Assembly (NCBI GenBank): GCA_948099385.1
Contig: CANUEZ040000129.1
Span: 4,402,001 to 4,466,000 of the forward strand
Reading direction: 5' to 3'
DNA from: Fasciola hepatica
Taxonomy: Eukaryota > Platyhelminthes > Trematoda > Plagiorchiida > Fasciolidae
DNA length: 64,000 nt
Shown here: positions 47,440 through 60,472 of the stretch, one piece after another
How positions within the stretch are numbered: position 1 is the stretch's first letter
Layout of the letters: every line of letters begins with the position of its first letter
Notes under the pieces: generated by a model
Told to the model about the DNA's origin: nothing
The model's database searches: none
Seen by the model: only the letters and a program-made list of their open reading frames with translations
Made by a program: the position numbers and the translations under genes

Positions 47440-49720
47440 CCGGTTCACAGTTCAGTTCATTCAACCATTAACATCGCATTCTGTGCTCTTATTTCGGTTG
47501 CTGCCTTCCAGCATCGAGTCCAGGGCAGAAAGATTGGAATCATAAAGTGAAAAAGATCCAAAAAAATCAAAGTAGTGAGCAGAAATCAAGAGGACAAAGA
47601 AAGAGTCCGAATACAACTACGCCAGTGGTCGCGACATTTAGTCAAATCACTTATTGTCTCCAACTATCTAATAGGCGGGTCAAAGAAGTCTAACATGCCC
47701 AAGTCCACTGGTCAGGGTTTTTACACCTTCCTGCCATGTCATGGACTGACCACCTCGACCTACCTTCCAATCACTACCTGCCTCGCAGAACGGCGTACGC
47801 CGAGGAAGCCTATCGGTGGACATGCGTAACACATGTCCCAGCCACCTTAACCTGTTTAGATTCAGTACTTGATCCAGAGACTGACCTCTGATTCCTAACA
47901 TCTTACGTCCAACCTCAGCACTGCTCATACGGGCAATGCTACGGAGACATCGATGGTCGAACACCGACAGTCTTCGTTTATCTTCCACCCTTTACGGCCA
48001 TGTTTCTGAGCCGTATAAAAGAATAGATCTAACCGCCACATTGTACTCTCTACCCCTAACAGATAATCGGATTTCAAGCCGGCGTCACAAATGGCTGAGG
48101 TTGGCAAAATCCAAAAGCGCTTTTTGCATACACGGTGACACTTCATCCGATATCTGTCCACCTGATGAAATGCAACTGCCCAGGTAACAAAACTTATCTA
48201 CCTCAGATAGAGCTGTTTGCATACAAGTATTGGAAAAGAGAAATAAATTTCTCGCACACTCTCCAATGAGTGGTAACGCCAGAGTACTGTGCGGTCGACT
48301 GAATCGAATGCCGCATTCAGACCAAGAAAGGCAGAGATTGTGGGCCTACGGAAGATATGTCTGTGCTCTAAGGTTTGCCGAGGAGTGATGTGGCTGATAC
48401 GACACCGATGGGGTCCGAAAGCGGCTTGATTCTCACGCGTAAACATTTCGTGCGCGCTGGATAGCCGGTGAGCCGTTTGGATGCGACACTTACGAAGCTA
48501 ATTCCCATGTGGTTTTCACAAGAGGACCTGTCACCTTTCTTGTAAATCGGCACAATCACCGACTTACACCATTTCCTGGGAATCTGACCGTTATCCCAGA
48601 TTACTCGGAAGAGTTTTGTTAACCCGCAAACCAAAGCCTTGCCTCCATCCCTGAAAAGCGATGGAAACAACTCATTCAATCCAGCGGCTTCGTACCTTTT
48701 CAAATAACTTATCTCCCGCATAACCATTTCTGCACCGTTTCCGTGGCAGTTATATACGCAAAGTGCGCTGTACAATTGGGCCAACCGAACTTTCCCTTAA
48801 AGTGCTACACCCAACGATCCAGATCACGTCCCTGGGAATGAATCAGTGAGCCGTCAGATTCCTTGATGAAATCACCTACACCAGGCTTCCGTGTGACCGG
48901 TACCTCTAATCAAGCGGTAAAGGTTGCGACTTCTGCCAATAGACGCAGCTTTTTCTATTCCTCTACATTTCGCAATCCACTACTGCTCACGGTCATTTCT
49001 CAGGCTCCTAGTCAATTGGCGTCTCAGGGATTTCCGCATTTCATTGAATGTGACATCCGGAGGGACGGATCTGCGAGCATCCAACAGAACAACTAATATT
49101 GAAGATATCCATCGGTTGTGAGGCCTACTTCAACCAGAATCTCGTGTGGCATTGGAAACGGCATACAAGGCTTTCTTGATCTGTTTCCAGCATTCAGTTG
49201 GATCCTGTACATCTGGCTGCATCGATAACTGTATAGACAGCTCCGACTGAAAAGCAGATCGTCGCTTATCGTCTTAAAGCAACTGCGCAAGACGGGTGGA
49301 TTTTTGCATTGGTGCGACCACGGACGAGATGTAAACAGAAGCGAGCACGTACTAAGGCGTGATCTGAGTCCACAGGCGTAGACCAAAATGAACGACAAGC
49401 TTCGATTGATCCACGCCAGCGGTGACTAATGACAATCTGACGAATCTGAGTTCAGTGTTGTAAAGACGTAGGAGGACGCCATGTGAGTCTATACCGCTTT
49501 CTATGACAGGATTTAGTAGTCGCCAGAAACAATCTGTGGTCGGAACACAGCTGGATGGGACAGACGATCACCATTATCAGTGCGATCAGCCGGTATAGGA
49601 AAAGGGCCTCCAATGTGCCTTTCGGAATTTCCCAAGCGGGCCTCCATCAAGTTGCCTGCTCTGTTGGAACATTCATGCACTGAGTGCCGGAGTCAGGTAG
49701 ACGGACTTCTGAGAGACAAG
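47440..49720 (-). mobile_element. RTE-2, minus-strand RTE with internal deletion
   Basis: From high to low coordinate it has endonuclease remnants (about 49700-49090), a linker (49090-48790), RT (48784-48198), the RTE C-terminal domain (47988-47680) and a 3' UTR to about 47440. The 3' region is repeated at 59385-59680. The RT palm from the second block to just before FCYLGSCIS, which includes YADD, is missing. Confidence 0.82.
47680..48784 (-). pseudogene. RTE-2 reverse transcriptase lacking the catalytic palm
   Basis: Blocks seen: RKWCKSVIVPIYKKGDRSSC, then ENHMGISFVSVASKRLTGYP, ENQAAFGPHRC and FRRPTISAFLGLNAAFDSVD. The reading then jumps, near 48240, to the post-catalytic part (DKFCYLGSCIS in another frame). 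It ends with KRRLSVFDHRCLRSIARM and GHVLRMSTDRLPRR. The roughly 100 codons with the YADD box are deleted. Confidence 0.82.
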
Positions 49721-49879
49721 TGTGCATGATGTAGTTGTGCGGTGTCCTCATTGTGAGGCTTTGGCTGCCCTTTTTATTGGTGTCCGTACATTTCAACAAG
49801 CTGTATAAGCCTGTTTCCTACAGTTGAGTATTCCAGCTTGTCTTGAAGCCTGTACCGCTTGCCCGGGACACCGTAGCAT

Positions 49880-50217
49880 GAGCAGGGTGCATTTTGTTAA
49901 TACTGGTTTCTTCTGACAAAGTAGAAAACCCCCTGAGGAGACTTAACATACATAAGGCAGCCGGTCCAGATGACACCCACAATGAAGTTCTACGCCCCCT
50001 TCCCAAGTAATAGCGGTCCTCCTTGCTTGCTGCAAAGTGCGCAACCACCTGAGGATTGGTTGACAGCCGAAGTGGTCCCAGTACATAAGGGCGGGTTGAT
50101 GAAAGAGGTACATAACTATCGACCGGCGAGTTTGTTACCTGCGCCTCTAAAAATACTGGAGGGACTGGTTAGAGACCGCTTGGCCGATCGCCTAGCTGAA
50201 AATAGAGTAGTCTCCGG
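49880..50217 (+). mobile_element. CR1-E, CR1 RT N-terminal fragment
   Basis: The plus strand reads LRRLNIHKAAGPDDTHNEVL, then PPEDWLTAEVVPVHKGGL, YRPASLLPAPLKILEGLV and RLADRLAENRVVS. This is the CR1 fingers region, interrupted at 50217 by RTE-1b. The continuation is not found after RTE-1b. Confidence 0.78.
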
Positions 50218-50389
50218 CACAGTTCCTTTCCCTTCATTCAGTCTTTGTCTTCTGTCTCCAACCACCTCTCTTTGCCCCCTCTATCCACCCATGATACTCC
50301 CACTGATAACACGTCCGATACTCGCAACCGTTCACTGTCAAATAGTGTCGCGAATAATCACTAATCTTGTAACTCATTTTCTCAAGTCC

Positions 50390-51180
50390 CGTCACCCTCT
50401 GAATCTCGGCTCCTTTACCGTACGCACTCTCATGTAGATCGGCCAGCAAGCGCACCTAGCGCTCACAATAGATTCTCTGAAGATTGATGTCTGCTGCGTA
50501 AGTGAAACGCATATCCAAGACCCGAGCAATGTGGTTCAGCCAACTGTTCTTGGTATCGCATCCAGGCATTTCCTGCGCACTTCAAGAGATGGAGCAGTTG
50601 GGCTGCGAATCATCGTGATGTAGAAAAAGTCTTGAATAACAAGGCTGAGGCTGCTCTTTTATACTGGATACCAGTTGATAGTCGTTTGTGTGCTGCGAGA
50701 CTCCAGGAATAAGTTGGCGTTCGAAAGGATAGTTGTGTTAAGCGCAGTCTGTAATTTCTACATATGCTCCAACATGCAGAATTATGAGTTCCATGATGAA
50801 CTCACCACTCTCGTTCGCAGGAGCAAAGGCTCTAACATCGTAGTGCTAGCAGGTGATTAAAATGTACAAGTTGGGAAACTTGGTGCGTCAGGAGCTTGTT
50901 TAGGTGGGCGTTGTGCTTTACCCGCCCAGTGCACAGATAACGGAGATAGGCTTCTCCAGTTTTGTGCAGACAATCGGTTATTCCTGTCAAGTACAAATTT
51001 CCGACACAGCTCGCGTCGCCCAGCAACAAGGCGCTCCAACATTACAGATACTCTGAGCCAGATTGATCATATCGCAGTAAGCTACTGGTGGCGCAGTTCT
51101 GTTTAGAACTAGATCCAAATGATCCACGTATGTAGAGTCGGACCATGCATTAGTCTTAATGCGATTATCTCTCAAGCTCC
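50390..51180 (+). pseudogene. RTE-1b endonuclease
   Basis: Blocks in several frames: LNLGSFTVRTLM, then IDVCCVSETHIQDPSNVVQ with the catalytic Glu. FYDELTTLVRRSKGSNIVVL follows, and then AGD directly before a stop where GDFN should be. The last blocks are GDRLLQFCADNRLFLSSTNF-like and RPTLQIDHIAV. Not functional. Confidence 0.78.
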
Positions 51181-51719
51181 ATGGTCATCGGCGCAAACCG
51201 CAAGCCCGTTAGCCGTACAACGTTTGTCTGATCCCGAAATTAGCACATGAGCTGGGATCTACAACGAACGGTAATGTAGATGAGCACTGGACCCTTATCC
51301 AGCACGCGATGCGTGTCGCACCAGGTTTCGCTTGTGGTCCCCTATCCGATGTCCATCAAAGACACTGGATCTCGTAAGAGTCCCTGAGTCTAATGGAGCA
51401 AAAAAGTCAACTCTCGAACTGTGAGGAAATGAATAAGATGCGAAACGCGTTAAGATTAATCGTGAAAATTGGTGGGTCAGTGTAGTCGAAGAAATGGGAT
51501 TAGCAGCTGCTTCAGGTAACAGTCAAAGACTGTTCAAACTTATTCGCGACACCGTTAGACTGTGAACCCTGGTCAGTGAAACGATATGCGGTAGAAATGG
51601 AGAGCTTATTCATGGCAAACAGCAAAGGCTTGATCGTTGGGCCGAATACTTCAACAAGAAGTTTAGCTGGTCACGCGCTAATGTAGTCACCCTATGTCAA
51701 CAACTGCTGTTCTTTGGGA

Positions 51720-53311
51720 GGGGCGGGGGTATCACTTGAGCCCCCATCAGAAGTGCAAGTTGAGTCATGCATTCGATTACCAAAGCGTGAGAAAGCGACC
51801 GGTCCCGACGAATTCTGTACAGTTCTTTTCAAAATGGGTGGTGGTGCATTGATAAAACCACTTACCACCGTGATCCATGACACCTGGGACGAAGAGCGTA
51901 TTCTTTTATTATGGGGCGAGTCATTGATTGTTCCCATCCTCAAGATGGGAATACGCAATGACTGTGGTAACCATCGGGGGATCAGCTTAATTGCGAGAGT
52001 CACCAAGGTAGTAGCCTCGATTTTGCTGCACCGGCTCGCGAGAGGAATGTCGGCAATAAACAGACTAGATTCCATCCAGGTCGAGGATGTATTGACCAGA
52101 TTCTCACTTAGCGCTAGTTACTTCAGACGCGTCACACATCGTCGACCGACAGTATTGACTTTCCGCTACTTAAAAGGAGCTTTCGGTTCAGTTGGCCGAA
52201 CAGTGCAATTTAGCGTTCTTCACCGAAAAGGTATGCCACAGAAGTTCGTGAATCTACTGAGATCATTGTATTCGCATACTTCTGACAGCGTTCTGGTTTA
52301 CGGTGAACTATCCAGTTCATGCGAAACGACCAGAGGCGTTCGAAAAGGATTTCCCATTTCTCCATTCCTGTTCAACTTCGTCATGGACGAGATAATGGAG
52401 AATGCATTGTGAAGTCTGCAAGATGTGGGCGTCGAACTAGGAGACAGTGAAAAGCTGTGTGACTTGGATTACTTGGACGACCTTGTTCGCTTGTTCGAAT
52501 ACACGGAACATGCGCAACGTGCACTAAGAAAACTCGCAAGGGCTGTAGCTCTATTCGGCATGCGCTTTGCACCTCCAAAGTACAAAGTGATGTTGCAAGA
52601 CTGGACGTTAGCTGTTCCGAGCTTGATGCTCGATGGGAAGGTACTGGCAGCTGTCGACCGCTTCGCTTACCTCGGAAGCAGCGTAACGACGGATGGGAGC
52701 ACAGTGGTAGAGATGAGCACGCGCATATCCAAGGCTCGAGCGGCGTACGCTGGACTGGGGTAATTGTGGTGCCGACCTGATATTTCACTGAAGTTGAAAG
52801 GCCGTGTGCACTGTGCCATGATGCGTTCAGTTTCGTTGTATAGTTTTGAGACAATAAGGTCTGCGTGCGGGAGATATTCGTCATCTTCAGGTTTTCGACA
52901 ATCGATGTTTGCGTAGTGTCTATAAGATTGGATAGAATGACCGAGTGAGCAGTGCTGATGTCAGAAATCGAGAATTGGGTGCTGGTTCAGAGAATGTTCT
53001 ACCACAGCGTATCCAGATTAGTGAACTTCGTTGGTTGGGGCACGTGTCACGTGCGGCAAGCACGTCTACCATACCACGGTCTGTTTTCCGTCCCTCCTAG
53101 GGAGTGGAAAAAACCACGTGGAGGTCAGCAGAAGACGTGGAAATGGGGAATGAGAAAATGTACAACGAACTTGGGAAGAGTAGGTGCCTCACGTCTTCGT
53201 GGTTGGGGTTCACAAGATCCCTCAGCCAGGTGGTTGAAGGTACTGAAGGATATGGCAGCGAACCGTGAACAGTGGCGATCATGTTGTCACCTGTCGAATC
53301 AGAATGATTGA
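51720..53311 (+). pseudogene. RTE-1b reverse transcriptase
   Basis: The frame at 51714-52412 carries KREKATGPDEFCTVLFKMGG, SLIVPILKMGIRNDCGNHRG, a palm block in which the catalytic Asp of AFD is Gly (AFGSVG), and VRKGFPISPFLFNFVMDEI. After a stop, 52425-52763 continues with LDYLDDLVRLFE (YADD changed to YLDD). The end at 52952-53311 has RGGQQKTWKWGMRK. The first palm Asp is lost, so it is inactive. Confidence 0.85.
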
Positions 53312-53529
53312 CCAATGCATGTTCGTACATTCAGACTGTGTATTCCGTGTGTTGGCTACTAGGGCATTCTTACCTTTTCTCACCCTTGTAGGTCCATTAC
53401 CTGTCCATCTTTTATACTCATTCTTCTGCGTGCAACATGGTGAGAAAGACAGTGGTCAGTGGAGTCCGCCCTGCTGTTTAACGCTGTACGATGATGTAGT
53501 GCCAACCCAGTCCTGCAGGAGTAATTTAA

Positions 53530-53660
53530 ACTTTTAAGGTGTAAAACGTATCCCAAACCCTGCTACACTGTTGTTTAGACTATCTAAGAAAGCTCTCAAC
53601 TTATCTCGGTCTTCACTCAGAAGAACAATATCATCCGCGTACAATAGGCTTTGCCACCAT
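53530..53660 (-). mobile_element. RT sliver with YADD box
   Basis: The minus strand reads LLYADDIVLLSEDRDKLRAF, then SLNNSVAGFGIRFTP. This is an RTE-type RT palm of about 40 codons, opposite in orientation to RTE-1b and from a different family. The remainder up to about 53800 is unclear. Confidence 0.65.
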
Positions 53661-54774
53661 ATTCATTCGTAAAGGAAAGCCCAGGTGCATAACGCAATGT
53701 GAATTGCGTCGCGAAAGTGTCCGTTCCCGCAAACGCGTGGGAAATCCTCTGTACAGAAAGTGGTACTCAAGATAAATGTGTCTAATGAGGGAATAAAATG
53801 ACTTACAAATTATTCGATTGATACACCCAGGAAAGCAGTTAGGCGGATCGCATACGGTTCGTTCTTACGATCGCCCGTTCATGCTGATCCGTGGTGCATT
53901 GCCCCAAATGACAACTCATCTCCGAAGCAATACCGGCCAACAGTTCTTTTGGTTGAGTTTGGGCAAGCCGCTAACACCTCCGCAGCCCCTAAGTAGGGGG
54001 CCACGAAAGGGGCAGCCTGTACCCTTCAAAAAATCGATCTAGACAGGGTCTAGGGACCGGGTCTCAAACCGGTCTGCTATTTTCCTTACTCATTAGTTTA
54101 AGGCATGAGAGTTAGCGCTGGGCTGACCGATTCAGGCTGTTTACATCCAAGAAAAGCTAAAAATCGTATTAGCAAACTTATTCCGATAAGAACTGCACCA
54201 CAGTTTATTAATGCGGAACATTTCATTTTGTTTCAAATGCCGGCATTAATTCTGGTAACTAATTTGAAACTTCGGCGAAACTGTGTTTCAAACCGCAAGC
54301 ACCGCTGCTTGTGCTACTTATTTTAATTCAGTAGCGTCGGTCAATCATAATATTACTAAACCGGTTAAATCGTCACAAATGTTCATATCTGAATATCTGG
54401 AGTTCAGTGAATCCGGTAGCAATTTTTTCATCATGAAATCGAACACTTTCATTTCTGAAAACTCCTAGGGATCCTACTCTTCTAGTTACACAGTGAAGGA
54501 CGTTCAACGGAAAAACCTGTTCAGGTCGACGGTGTAGAGCGCTCTAGTAAAAACCCCGAGTAGAATATGGACAAATATGAATGATTTTCGCTCGTTCCTC
54601 GTAGTTAGTTTTTATCGGCCTGATATATTCTCCGGTGGTTCATTGGACTAGTAATAACATTTTAACGCTAAGTACACAATACCGGATTGAGCTCAGAGAA
54701 AGCGATGCATACCGCATGCAGATCACCGCTGCGCGACACGGATATGAGAAACATGAGTTTCGAAGTCGCACACA

Positions 54775-54777
<3 letters not shown>
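53661..54777. other. No gene recognised
   Basis: Short frames only. A self-complementary patch around 53975-54010 (AGCCCCTAAGTAGGGGG) could form a hairpin. No element assigned. Confidence 0.4.

Positions 54778-54824
<47 letters not shown>
54778..54824. repeat. (AT)n microsatellite
   Basis: About 47 bp of pure AT dinucleotides. Confidence 0.95.
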
Positions 54825-54827
<3 letters not shown>

Positions 54828-56839
54828 GTGAAGCAGTTGTCCTCTTGGAGTTTCTAAGATGAGTCGAACCTTTTCACAAAAAATATTTAACTTTCGAATT
54901 GCACAGTGACAGTGTGTTGCTTTCTCTTTCTGGATGCGGACTGCTTTAACTTATAATCCTCACGAAGAATGAGGTTCAGTGAGAAAAAATACTGTTCGTC
55001 GCTTTCAAATATATCCCTTTTGAAATAGGATTTGGATTTTACAAGCCAACCAAAGATTCAGTTAGCAGCGCGTATATTCTCTTAGAAAACCGAAAGAAAA
55101 ACGGTTGCATCAGAATACACTTATACCTGCAAATTATTTGTTGTTTTGAATAACCACATTTTGGTTTATTTTGCTCGGGCTTGTATTGAAATGATACAAG
55201 CTTTCAATGACGGTTAGGTTACTTGTACGCGTGATTCAAATCGCATTATCGTCCGTGATCCAAAAAATAAAAGTCACAAGAATGACTCTCGTCATTCTCT
55301 AGTGTTTTGATGCATGGGTAAGTGTCATAGCAAGCTCGCCTATTTGGTACTCCTGCGTGAACATATTTCATAACTAGACGACCGAATTACCGAAATTCAC
55401 TACGATTAATCCAAAGGTCATCAAAAGCCTGATGCACTACGTGTACGAGTTTGCAAACAAAACACAGATTAATGAGTTCCAAAATTCAAATTGTTGGAAC
55501 AGGTGAGCCACACAGCTCACGCTAGGCCAGGGATGCGGCAAAAATAGTGATAACACACTGGTTAGCTTTCTCACTTATCGAGTCGTGAGTGCATTTGAGC
55601 GTGTGTTGCCACATGTATTTTTAGGTTTTTATTAGAGGTGATGCGCAAATACGCGGGCACGTTTCTGGCTACCTTCATTGGAGTGCAAGTGTGCTAATTA
55701 TAAAGGGCTAGCAATGAAGATGGACGAAATTCATGACAACCGATCATAGGACCGTTCAGAACCGTTCTTGAAGCTTTCAGATACGCTCATTAAAACAAGA
55801 CGAAAAAGTAGGCTCCAAGGTGTCCTGTGTATTATTAGACCGGATTGAAGCGATTTTGGTCCTCTTGATTTTCGCTGTCAGAGCAATATCCTGTACGGAG
55901 TAAGCTAGAGAATGGGAAGAGCTGACCAATCGATGGACAGCAAATTGGTTGCTCATGAGATGTCATTTGGAGTTTGGTAGCAAAGCACGTGTCAGCTCCG
56001 AAAATCCCTGTAAAAAACGAAATTGAAAAACGGTAGCCACGACTTTGATAACCATAAGAACTGTGGCAGGAAAAATTCAAAAAATCAAATTTTGTTCCGT
56101 AAGTATCCCCACGTTGTCAAGTCAACTTCAAATAATGATCGCTAATAAAGTTGAATGGGCGTGGTAATAAGGGCATTCCGGTGAAAATGCCATCTGTGGT
56201 ATCCATCAGCCTGGAAGATCTACTAAAATCCTTTGTTTCACTGAGAATGAGCACGTTTGGTAAGATAGTTGTCTACAATTACTTCTTGAGGGATAGAATC
56301 AAACGCTGCTCTCAGAATTAGGAAATTTATATTAAATGCACAGGGCTATGTGGTTTACTGCGACGAAATGGTACAGTTTCACGGGGTCAACATCTGATAC
56401 TCGAGTTGTTTTTACGGCTCATTATGTACAGTAATGCTACCTCAGGATCAAAAAAGTCAAGGAAACACACTTCTCATCCTGAATATAATATCATATATCT
56501 GATGTGCCGTATTTGGGATGTGGAAATTACAAGAGAGTAGCTATTTGACCGTGAGTCGCGAAACCACTATGAACAAGGCCCTGGTTCAACATCAGTGTAT
56601 CAAGGTTGGTCACCCGACCCATCCGCAAACGACCAACGCTTTACCTCAATTTCAACGCACGAGTGATTTACGCAACTGAGCGAAGTCTAACCGATCAGGT
56701 GAGCCACTGAACGAGGTCAATAAAGGCATGTCCAGATTGAATGTGAGCAAGAGCATTGTCATGTGCGCTTTAAGAAGACGCATTGTTTAGTCACAAATGC
56801 ACTTATCCCGGCTGTTGTCGACGTACTCCGGTCTGATTA
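54825..56839. other. Mostly unassigned; one minus-strand RT sliver near 56.3 kb
   Basis: AT-rich sequence without long frames. Near 56270-56335 the minus strand reads LILRAAFDSIPQEVIVDNYL, which resembles the first palm motif of RTE RTs (here with its Asp). It is too short for a firm assignment. Nothing else recognised. Confidence 0.4.
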
Positions 56840-58571
56840 GAGAGACAGCGTGATGCGAAACCGAAGACTGTAAAAATTGCCATTCACAAAAAACATTACT
56901 TTGACCACGTGAGTGTCTGCAGTGTGCTCGTTGATTCTTTCATCATCATTTACTGTTGTTTGATTATTTTCTTTTACGATATTGCGATTAACTAAGTTCA
57001 ATAAATTGCGATAGTTATAACACAGCGTTGTTGGTAGATGTAACTCGCCAACGTTTCGATTACCGTGGGTAACCTTTCTCAAGGCGATTTTACGATCTAC
57101 TAACTGTGAGAACGTTCGCATGTCAGCGGATATTTGGTTGTGTGGTTTTGTATGTGCCTACGTGTGTGCACGTTCTTCTGTGTGGTGGGTGAGTGAGTCG
57201 TTGTCTTTCACACCGTACGCGCCGATTGTGACGAGGTCAATTAGCACTGTGACCTTTGGGATGCTTATTCGTCAGTGAGGTTAGGGTTGTCCAAATCTCG
57301 GAAATCTCTGCCCCGTCACTGCGGTTGACATGCCGAGTTGGGGCTTATTGACAAAGCTTCAGCGTACTTCCGCTCAGTGCATGTTCTGAATCCGAGTTGG
57401 AGTATTTTGATGTTTTCGTAATTTACGGTGTGCCCCTCTGCTGTGGCATGGAGAGCGATCGCCGAGTCTCGCTCCAATTTTGCTAAGGCTGTCTTGTCAG
57501 AAGGTTTGCATTTTTCTTTTATGTTCGGCTGTTCCGATCTTCGGTTGTCCACTGGTTTGGCCGACAAACTCAGTCGGGCATTACTTACAACTAATTTTAC
57601 AGATGCAGTTGTTTTTGTCTTGCAGGCTGACCGGATCTTAATCCTTTTTGAGGTGGCGTTTTAAAGTATCCTCCACGCGGAAGAATATCTGAACACTGAA
57701 GTCTCCGAGATTCTTTCTGATTGCCTCAGAAGTGCCTGATCTATATCGAATTCCAATCGAAGCCACTATCTCTTTTTATTTCTTGGTCTTGATTGCCAGT
57801 CTGCATATGTTCAGTTGCTTTCCTTTAAGGTGTGGCGGATAGTTATTGTCTTGTAGGACATTGTTTAGGCGCATCAGTTCTGTCTTACGATTCGTATCAT
57901 CATTGCAGAGTTTTCAACTCTTAGCTAGTGAGGAAATGAGTATTCATTTCACACATTGTGGACAAGCTGAATGGAAGCACAAATACTTGAACGAACGTGT
58001 GAGTTTTCTATAAACACTGGTTTTGAACCTTCGTGGTTAGCCCATTTTCAGGTGACAATCTAAGAAGCTGATGACCCTAGTAGGATCTTCTGTCTCTATT
58101 GCAAACTAATAGAACTGCATTGCTGGTTGAGAGAGTGAAGGAAGCACTCTTTTTGCTCTGATTTGATAACCACAAAGGTATCATCAACATGTCGTTTGTA
58201 TAGACCTGGGGGAGGGGAGTGAACTAAAGTCATTAGTGCTTTAGGGTCAGTGGAATGGAGGAAAAGATTCTCTACGATGGGGGATATGAGAGATCCCATA
58301 GCAGCACTGTCAGTTTGTCTGTATAAATGGAGTTTGAAAGTAAAGATTGTTGATGTGAGACAAAGTTCTATGCTGGTGATGATTTCTGCTGGGGTTATTG
58401 TAGTGTTCTTTTAAGAAGCCATCGGAAACCAGTGAAGAATGCATGTAATTTAAACTGTCTTTAACAGGTACACTTGCACATAAGGAAATCATATCGAAAC
58501 TCACAGCAATTTCATCGCTTTTCAATTCAAAGTAAGTCACATCGGTGACACTTTTGAATTCGCCCGTGCGA
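56840..58571 (-). mobile_element. Penelope-like element, decayed, with GIY-YIG-type end
   Basis: Minus strand. The RT part starts at the (TA)n array: [20 protein letters not shown], then MGSLISPIVENLF and the catalytic box HVDDTFVVIK near 58165-58190. VISFLDCHLK and SVYRKLTRSFKYL follow, as in Penelope-like RTs. Near 57480-57640 comes a block with cysteines and FVGQTSGQPKIGTAEHKRK, which corresponds to the GIY-YIG endonuclease (first motif changed to CIC, second to FVG). Many stops. The 5' part is missing. Confidence 0.75.
58096..58570 (-). pseudogene. Penelope-like reverse transcriptase fragment
   Basis: Frames at 58570-58310 and 58299-58096 carry the RT palm. The first-motif Asp is present in VSFDMISL and the Asp pair is present in HVDDTFV. 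The two frames are separated by a frameshift near 58310. In this clade the RT is followed by the endonuclease, as here. Confidence 0.72.
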
Positions 58572-59384
<813 letters not shown>

Positions 59385-59680
59385 CAGTTCATTCAACCCT
59401 TTACATCGCATTCTGTGTTCTGGTTTCGGTTGTTACCTTACAGCATCGTCGAGTCCAGGGAAAAAAGAATAGAAACGTGAAGCGAAAAAAGAGCCGAAAG
59501 AAGGAAAAGAAACGCAAATGACAACGACAAAGATGAGGTTCGAATACAACTAAGCCACTGGTCGCGACACCCAGCCATATTACTTAATGTCTCCAACCAT
59601 TTGGTAGGCGGGTCGCGTGGATCTCAACCTGGAAGTCTTACATGGCCAAGTTCACTGGTCAAGGTTTGCATTCTTGTTAT
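59385..59680 (-). mobile_element. RTE-2 3'-end copy, 5'-truncated
   Basis: About 80% identical to 47450-47720 in the same orientation, including TTCAGTTCATTCAACC at the element's 3' end and the ACTGGTCGCGACA stretch. Only the 3' UTR and a few C-terminal codons are present. Confidence 0.75.
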
Positions 59681-60021
59681 GGACATTAAGTTTCGGGGTT
59701 TTTGCAAATACGACAAGCACCAGGTTATGAGAAAAGGCAAGGGCTATTAGGTGAAGTTCGTCGAGTGCCGCACATTCTCTAAGTGAATCTTAACGAAAGA
59801 AATTTATGACCTTATATTGCCTTTTCATAAAAGATCGTATTTGAGTGACATGTCACCTGAACATGTTTTACAGAAAAGGCGGTTTCAACCACTTTTACTA
59901 CTTATTTGATGACCCACTGTGTTGACGGGAGACAATAAACACTAGTTGTGAAAAATTCTGCCTTTACTCCAGTCAGCTTTCTTTAAAATCCCAACGAAGG
60001 ACATAAGGACAGGATCTTACC
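59681..60021. other. Region downstream of the minus-strand gene
   Basis: Nothing recognised. Confidence 0.4.
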
Positions 60022-60027
60022 TTTATT
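60022..60027 (-). terminator. Candidate poly(A) signal of the minus-strand gene
   Basis: AATAAA on the minus strand, 22 bp after the stop codon at 60050. Confidence 0.45.
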
Positions 60028-60049
60028 CGTCACATTACCGATACGAACT

Positions 60050-60472
60050 TCAATAACCGAAAGCTGGGCTACAGGGAGTTTCCAAATTGACGTCACAGAT
60101 CATCGGCATCCTCATTGTTTTCCCCGTAACAGGAAAGTGACAAATATTGTCCTCATAATGGTTCATTTTCCGCTCATTTTCGCCGGCAGGTGAATGTGTT
60201 GGGATTCCAGTCACAGAAACAAACCCATGTGTGAACACAGTCTCGTTATAACAATTGTTGTTGGATTGATTACGAGTCGTATCAGGCGGAATAGTAGGAT
60301 CATCTGAATGGAAATTGGAATGTACAGCCCTGAAAATAGCATCTATCGGGACTTCAGCTTTACTTAAACATTTGGACTGTCCCGAGTGGTTCGATTCGTC
60401 ACCACCCAAGAGCCGCTTCATTGATGTACAGTCAGCTATCCTCTTGAGACGATTCTCCATGTCTTTCTCGCT
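60050..60472 (-). CDS. Uncharacterised gene, proposed last exon
   Basis: After the acceptor TTCTTTACAG it reads SEKDMENRLKRIADCTSMKR, then a polar stretch, and ends VNLETPCSPAFGY before the stop. 140 codons in phase 0. Both exon 2 donor candidates are phase 0, which supports a direct join but does not prove it. Confidence 0.5.
   Translation of the reverse strand, partial: SEKDMENRLKRIADCTSMKRLLGGDESNHSGQSKCLSKAEVPIDAIFRAVHSNFHSDDPTIPPDTTRNQSNNNCYNETVFTHGFVSVTGIPTHSPAGENERKMNHYEDNICHFPVTGKTMRMPMICDVNLETPCSPAFGY

Larger units (their letters stand above)
50218..53496 (+). mobile_element. RTE-1b, nearly complete RTE-1 copy
   Basis: A 3.28-kb element: a pyrimidine-rich 5' region, APE-type endonuclease (50390-51180), linker, RT (51720-52763), RTE C-terminal domain, and the same 3' UTR and GATGATG end as RTE-1a. 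It shares about 80% of residues with RTE-1a where both exist. Stops and frameshifts occur throughout. No clear target duplication. Confidence 0.88.
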
